DNA of 46,026 nt. Source: Gammaproteobacteria bacterium. Lineage in GTDB: Bacteria > Pseudomonadota > Gammaproteobacteria > Tethybacterales > Persebacteraceae. The stretch is from positions 1 to 46,026 of the forward strand of contig JAHRAH010000151.1 in assembly GCA_020027345.1 (NCBI GenBank). The letters are read 5' to 3'. Position numbers and translations under genes: made by a program. Every line of letters starts with the position of its first letter. Positions within the stretch are counted from its first letter, which is position 1. Below the pieces are notes generated by a model. The model did no database searches. It saw only the letters and a program-made list of their open reading frames with translations, and was not told where the DNA came from. Positions 42,123 through 46,026 of the stretch are shown here, in pieces.

Positions 42123-43550
42123 TTACAGGGAACGCAAAAAGGCGAGGAGATTTTTTCGGTCGGGTTTTTGTAAATGACGGTAGGACTCTTGCGCTTTTTT
42201 TGCTTCGCCGGCGTGCCACAGAATTGCTTCTTCCAAACCGCGCGCGCGGCCGTCGTGGAGATATAGATTATGTCCGTTTACCATCGGCGTCAATCCCAAA
42301 CTCCAGAGCGGCGCGGTTCTCCATTCCTTGCCGTTTGCCGCGCCTTCGGGGCGGTTGTCCGCCAGTCCCGCGCCCATATCGTGCAGCAGCAAATCGGTGT
42401 AGGGATGAAAAACCTGCCCGCGCAACTCCGGCAAAATGTCCCCGCCCTTGCCCGTTCGCATTGTCGGCGAATGGCAGCCGCCGCAGCCGATGCGCGCGAA
42501 AACTTCCGCCCCGCGCAACGCCGCCGCCGTTTTTGCGCCGCGCCGCGCGGGAACGGCGAGCAGGCGCGCGTATTTTGTCAGTTTTTCCAAAAACTCCCCG
42601 CTCACTTCCGGCTCACCGCCGCCGGGCGCCGCAGCGCACAAAGTTTGCGCCGCCGGACAGTTGTTTTCCGGCAACAGCGGCGTCGTCAAACCGATGTCGT
42701 GCAAGGCGGCGCGCGCGTTTTGCACGAGCAACGACGGCGCCGCCGCCTTCCAGCCAAAACGCCCGAGCGCGCCGTCCCCCGTTCGCGCCGCCCGCCCGGA
42801 GATGCCGTCGCCGTCCGCATCTTCGGCGTCTGCGCGCGCGAGTATCGCCGCTTCCGGCACCGCTTCCAACAGTCCCATTCCGACCAGTGCCGGAGCGACC
42901 CGCGGCGAAAGCATCGTCCCCTCCGGCAAGGGCGCGAGCAACGACACAACGGAAACGACGGGACGGCGCAAAAAATATTCCTCCCCGTCGGCAAACGCGC
43001 TGCGCACCGTCGCCCAACGCAACGAAAGCAACCCCTCGGCGGGAACACCAGCAAGCGCGCGCTCCTGCACCTGCGAACCCAAAACCGGATGCGGTCGCGC
43101 GCCGCCTTCGCCGTCGGGGACACTGATGCGCACAAGCATTGAATTGTTCGCTTCGCCCGCAGTCGGCGGTCTGCCGCGTCCGTCGCGCAAATGACAGCCG
43201 GAACAGGAAACGCGGTTGAAAGTCGGTCCCAAACCGTCAAACTTTTTCGCCGAGGCGGGGGCGGCCGTCCAGTTTGTGTTAAACAACCGGTTGCCGAAAA
43301 AGAAAACCGGCAAGTGTTCGCCGCGAATGTTCGCCGCCGGCAGCGAAAAAGAATTCCGCCCGGAAACCTCCCGCGTCGTCCCCCCTCCCGCCGGCGAATC
43401 CGGCGAAGGCATAGTCACAGTCCCCCCCGCCCAAACCGCGCCGACAGTGATGACGGTTGCGACAGTCGCGACGATGACGGTGATGTCGGCGATGACAGTC
43501 GCGACGCTTGCACATACCCGCCGCCGTTTTCCCCCCCCTCTCCCCCCCAT
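42123..43550 (-). CDS. Di-heme oxidoreductase (DUF1111/thiol oxidoreductase family)
   Basis: The 475-residue c-type cytochrome has two heme-binding sites, CSGCH (116-120) and CGGCH (356-360), and the family segments FFGNRLFNTNW, GRFGWKA and PLWSLGLTPMVNGHNLYLHDG. It is a periplasmic protein encoded together with imelysins in iron-regulated operons. The only start in frame that gives a signal peptide is ATG 43550, which lies in the core of a family A palindrome; the first seven residues (MGGRGGG) are repeat-derived, followed by KRRR and a hydrophobic stretch (about 12-41). Imelysin is upstream, separated by a 204-bp palindromic element. Confidence 0.85.
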   Translation of the reverse strand: MGGRGGGKRRRVCASVATVIADITVIVATVATVITVGAVWAGGTVTMPSPDSPAGGGTTREVSGRNSFSLPAANIRGEHLPVFFFGNRLFNTNWTAAPASAKKFDGLGPTFNRVSCSGCHLRDGRGRPPTAGEANNSMLVRISVPDGEGGARPHPVLGSQVQERALAGVPAEGLLSLRWATVRSAFADGEEYFLRRPVVSVVSLLAPLPEGTMLSPRVAPALVGMGLLEAVPEAAILARADAEDADGDGISGRAARTGDGALGRFGWKAAAPSLLVQNARAALHDIGLTTPLLPENNCPAAQTLCAAAPGGGEPEVSGEFLEKLTKYARLLAVPARRGAKTAAALRGAEVFARIGCGGCHSPTMRTGKGGDILPELRGQVFHPYTDLLLHDMGAGLADNRPEGAANGKEWRTAPLWSLGLTPMVNGHNLYLHDGRARGLEEAILWHAGEAKKAQESYRHLQKPDRKNLLAFLRSL

Positions 43551-43570
43551 CGGAGATGGGGGGGGAGTGA
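43533..43570. repeat. Family A palindrome carrying the di-heme gene start codon
   Basis: C-tract, CATCGGAGATG, G-tract. On the minus strand the ATG of CCGATGGG begins the di-heme oxidoreductase. Confidence 0.8.
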
Positions 43571-43578
43571 TTTGTGCA

Positions 43579-43782
43579 TATACCCCCCGCCGCTTGCGGG
43601 GGGGGGTCGGAGTTTTCCTTTTCCATCGGAGATGGGAAAGGAAAACTCCGGGGGGGTGGTCGTCCGTTACTGTTAGGGATAAACGATGTTTTGCGGACGC
43701 TCTCCACCCCCCCGGAGAATTCCCCGCCGACTTCGTCGTCGGGGAATGCTCCGACCCCCCCCCGCAAGCGGCGGGGGGTATA
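43579..43782. mobile_element. 204-bp composite palindromic element with terminal inverted repeats (MITE-like)
   Basis: It begins TATACCCCCCGCCGCTTGCG and ends with the exact inverse. Each terminal repeat is followed inward by its own long hairpin: arms GGAGTTTTCCTTT/AAAGGAAAACTCC on the left and GGAG-ATTCCCCG/CGGGGAAT-CTCC on the right. The unique centre is about 45 bp. No coding capacity, so any movement would need a transposase elsewhere. A half element with a third hairpin sequence is in tolC at 5890. Confidence 0.7.
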
Positions 43783-43798
43783 GTTAACGCGCGCGCGT

Positions 43799-45085
43799 TC
43801 ACTCGCCGAGTATTACTCGCGCGCCGAGCGCCCTGCCGAGCGATTGAAACCTGCGCCCCTGTTCGCGCAAGGCGGCGACGGCTGCTTTTGCCGCTTTTCT
43901 TGCCGCTTTGTTTTTTGGGTGCAGCGCGGCGTCAAAGGGCGAATGCAGCCGCGAGACGGCGTCCGATGCGGCGAAGACGGCGGCGCCCGCGCGGCGCGCT
44001 TCGGCGGGGGCGGCGAAGGCGGCGAGCGCGTCCAACCCCGCCCCGCGAAAATCGCCGTATGCACCGAACCACAGCGCCGCGATGCCGCTCTGGTTGCCGA
44101 GAAAATCCGCCCGCGTGTTGTCGGAAAAACACGACTGCTCGTCTTCCTGCTCGCCGCTTTCCATCGCCACGGCAAGCCGTTCCAGCCCCATTTCAAAAGA
44201 GGAAAGCATCGCCATTCCCGTGAGCATCCGCCCCAGCGCCTCGCGCTGCGGCATCGCCAAAAACGCCGCGCGGTAGTTGTCCGGGTCGTCCGCCGCCCAA
44301 TCCGCCGCCAGCCCGGCGAGGTCGGCAACGAGCGCTTCGGCGGCGGCGTTCAGATAGTCGGCGCGGCGTTTTGCGTTCGCCGCCGGCGGCAGATAGTCGG
44401 CGTGAGTGCGCGCGCCGGGACCGTGCGGATTAAAATCCTGCCCCCAGAGCAAAAACTCAATCGCGTGCCAGCCGAGCGTAACATCGTTTTCGTCCGCCGC
44501 CTGATTGCGCTGCGCCAGCGCGGCGGGAGTGATGGCGAAACCGTCCTCGTTGACTATGCCGGCATCGGCGTCCCCCCGCACCGAATCAATCCCCGCTTCG
44601 TTGACGGGCCAGCCGTTGAGCCGTCCCTCCGGTCCGTCCTCGGCGTCTATCGGCCCCTCGTAAAAGCGAAACGCTTCCGTGCGCGAATACGGCAGCCGCG
44701 CGTTCACCCACGCCCGCCGCGCGCGCGCAAGAGTCCCCTCGGAGGGCGCGGCGGTGAAGTCGGCGACCGCCCGCCGCAGCCGCAAAGCCGCCGCCAGCGC
44801 ATCGGCGTAGGAGCGGTAGACGATTTCCGCATAAGTGCGAATCTGCGGCGCGGCGTCGTATTCCGCCACATACCCGCCGCCGTCCGCCCCCCCGGAATCC
44901 AACGCAAAACTCTCCACCCCCCGCACCGCTTCCACCGACGAAGCCAACGCCGCCTGCGAAAAAGCCAACGCCAAAGCCAATCCCCCCGCCCAAATCCGCA
45001 CCGACACCACCGACAACCCCGCCGCCGAAACTGTCGCCGAAACCGTTGCCAAAAACCGCCGCCAAAAACCGTTCCCGTTCTCCAT
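43799..45085 (-). CDS. Imelysin family iron-regulated protein
   Basis: The 428-residue protein has an N-terminal signal peptide (hydrophobic 31-46, cleavage near ALA-SS) and the imelysin signature GWHAIEF (GxHxxE, His207 and Glu210). Other family segments are RAWVNARLPYSRTEAFRFYEGPID and NGWPVNEAGID. Imelysins are periplasmic or outer-membrane proteins linked to iron uptake or storage, and normally Fur-repressed. A consensus Fur box lies 20 nt upstream of the start, with an AAGGAGG ribosome binding site between. It leads a unit with the di-heme oxidoreductase. Binding of iron is inferred. Confidence 0.9.
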   Translation of the reverse strand: MENGNGFWRRFLATVSATVSAAGLSVVSVRIWAGGLALALAFSQAALASSVEAVRGVESFALDSGGADGGGYVAEYDAAPQIRTYAEIVYRSYADALAAALRLRRAVADFTAAPSEGTLARARRAWVNARLPYSRTEAFRFYEGPIDAEDGPEGRLNGWPVNEAGIDSVRGDADAGIVNEDGFAITPAALAQRNQAADENDVTLGWHAIEFLLWGQDFNPHGPGARTHADYLPPAANAKRRADYLNAAAEALVADLAGLAADWAADDPDNYRAAFLAMPQREALGRMLTGMAMLSSFEMGLERLAVAMESGEQEDEQSCFSDNTRADFLGNQSGIAALWFGAYGDFRGAGLDALAAFAAPAEARRAGAAVFAASDAVSRLHSPFDAALHPKNKAARKAAKAAVAALREQGRRFQSLGRALGARVILGE

Positions 45086-45105
45086 AACTCGCCCTCCTTC
45101 CGCGC

Positions 45106-45124
45106 GATAATGATAATCATTATC
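45106..45124 (-). promoter_or_regulatory. Fur box upstream of imelysin
   Basis: GATAATGATAATCATTATC, identical to the classical 19-bp Fur consensus, 20 nt before the start codon of the imelysin gene. Predicts repression by Fur-Fe(II) when iron is plentiful. Confidence 0.92.
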
Positions 45125-45146
45125 ATATCACAAAATCAAACCAACC

Positions 45147-45264
45147 GTCATTCCCGCGAAAGCGGGAATCCATATGGAGCCGGGAGAAAAGAGGAATCTT
45201 CCCTCGTCCGCAAATAACGGCGAAGAGGAAAAATCGTATGGATTCCCGCTTTCGCGGGAATGAC
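45147..45264. repeat. Family D inverted repeat, full-length copy
   Basis: Outer arms GTCATTCCCGCGAAAGCGGG (start) and the exact inverse at the end, extending through CCATA/TATGG. The 118-bp element separates the imelysin promoter from the next gene and has no coding sense. Confidence 0.88.
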
Positions 45265-45286
45265 AGTTGTTAAAGAATGACGGCGG

Positions 45287-46026
45287 TTAAAAAGCCAGCC
45301 AGTTGATGCCGGTTGTTTGGTCGGCGACCTTTATTTTTTTTGCGGATTGTTTTCCGACTGCGGCGGACAATGCGCGAAGGGCGGCGGCGGGGGTGTTGTT
45401 TTGTTCGCTGAGATGCGCGGCGACTATATGCCGCATTCCTTTGTGGTGCGTCGCCGCGAGCAAAGCGGCGGCTTCGGAGTTTTCCAAATGCCCCATTCCG
45501 CCGCTGATGCGGTCTTTTATTTTTTGCGGATAGTTGCGGTTTGCCGCAAGCATTTTCGCGTCGTAGTTGCATTCCAAAACAATCGCCGAAAGCCCCCGCA
45601 AAACTTCCAACAACGACGGCGGAACAAAACCCAAATCCGTGACAAACGCCGCGCGCCGCGCGCCGTCGCCGACGACAAACTGCACCGGCTCCGCCGCGTC
45701 GTGCGGAACGGCGAAAGGAAAAACATGCATTTCCCCGACGCCAAATTCCTTTCCCGCAAAAATCTCCCGCCAGCCGGGCGGATGCTCGAGCGCCGCGGCA
45801 GTCCCCGCCGTCATATACGCCGGCGCCCCTGTCTCCCGCAAAAAACGCCGCAGCCCTTTGCAGTGGTCGGCATGTTCGTGCCCGACAATCACCGCGTCTA
45901 TTTCGCAAGGATTCACTGTGCGCCGCGCCAGCCGCCGCTTGATGTCCGGCAGGGTAAAACCGCAATCCAAAAGCAAAGTTGTTCCGCGGTGTTCAACGAC
46001 GGCGGCGTTGCCCCGGGAGCCGCTGC
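45287..46026 (-). CDS. Metallo-beta-lactamase-fold hydrolase, YycJ/WalJ-like (5' end cut by window)
   Basis: The frame stays open to the window edge, where the minus strand reads SGSRGNAAVVEHRGTTLLLD, the usual start region of YycJ-type proteins, so only a few codons are missing. Metal ligands are in VIVGHEHADHCKG (HxHxDH). The later His in HLSEQNN and the region AFVTDLGFVP are typical. Members are cytoplasmic metal-dependent nucleases or phosphoesterases. The only partner visible is the repeat downstream of its stop. Confidence 0.88.
   Translation of the reverse strand, partial: SGSRGNAAVVEHRGTTLLLDCGFTLPDIKRRLARRTVNPCEIDAVIVGHEHADHCKGLRRFLRETGAPAYMTAGTAAALEHPPGWREIFAGKEFGVGEMHVFPFAVPHDAAEPVQFVVGDGARRAAFVTDLGFVPPSLLEVLRGLSAIVLECNYDAKMLAANRNYPQKIKDRISGGMGHLENSEAAALLAATHHKGMRHIVAAHLSEQNNTPAAALRALSAAVGKQSAKKIKVADQTTGINWLAF

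Overview
The window looks like a chromosomal segment of a GC-rich, didermic proteobacterium. The evidence is a TolC family outer-membrane protein, a protein-L-isoaspartate methyltransferase gene directly upstream of tolC (an arrangement common in Beta- and Gammaproteobacteria), a PrsR-like regulator next to an ExeA-like ATPase, a consensus Fur box, and LspA/IleS/MutS/ProS of proteobacterial type. Genes are tightly packed. Many junctions are 4-nt ATGA, GTGA or TTGA overlaps. Almost all spare DNA consists of short palindromic repeats. I cannot name the species; a host-associated or marine symbiont is only a guess.

Layout. (1) 1-1010: a Doc/Fic-type toxin gene preceded by two tandem, duplicated small genes that look like antitoxins. 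(2) 1000-6950 (minus): a unit headed by tRNA-Leu(CAG) and running isoaspartate methyltransferase, TolC, Rieske protein, PrsR-like sigma-54 activator, ExeA-like ATPase; the tolC reading frame runs through about 250 bp of repeat DNA. (3) 6991-7583: hisI with an uncertain start, then repeats and a terminator. (4) 7633-14212 (minus): tRNA-Met followed by five overlapping genes for BKACE-type dehydrocarnitine cleavage, carnitine dehydrogenase fused to a thioesterase, CaiA-like acyl-CoA dehydrogenase, ADP-forming acyl-CoA synthetase, and CaiD-like hydratase. Together they can be read as a route from gamma-butyrobetaine/crotonobetaine/carnitine to glycine betaine. (5) 14292-29029: a DUF2723 membrane protein, guaA, glf, three small or unknown genes (one nuclease-like), then ileS-lspA-ndk-rlmN-ispG-proS. 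(6) 29004-35537 (minus): a type III restriction-modification operon whose mod and res genes are separated by an AAA ATPase plus a DUF4276 (TOPRIM-like) gene, all joined by 4-nt overlaps. (7) 35833-39335 (minus): mutS and an inositol-monophosphatase family gene. (8) 39431-42085: repeats, a membrane-anchored trypsin-like protease with a small secreted Cys-rich protein, a degenerate suhB fragment, and a zinc-ribbon membrane protein. (9) 42123-45124 (minus): a Fur-box-controlled imelysin and di-heme oxidoreductase pair with a 204-bp palindromic element between them. (10) 45287-end: a YycJ-type metallo-beta-lactamase-fold gene cut by the window edge.

Two features stand out. First, the repeats form several hairpin families whose stem sequences differ between copies yet stay complementary. 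They also enter coding space: they supply the start codon of the di-heme gene, lie inside tolC, and place G-tracts at the starts of tolC and hisI. Second, several genes have a near-perfect TATAAT-type -10 box only 6-7 nt before the start codon, which predicts leaderless transcripts. The strongest candidates for an undescribed system are the ATPase/DUF4276 pair nested in the type III restriction operon and the self-contained carnitine-to-betaine operon.
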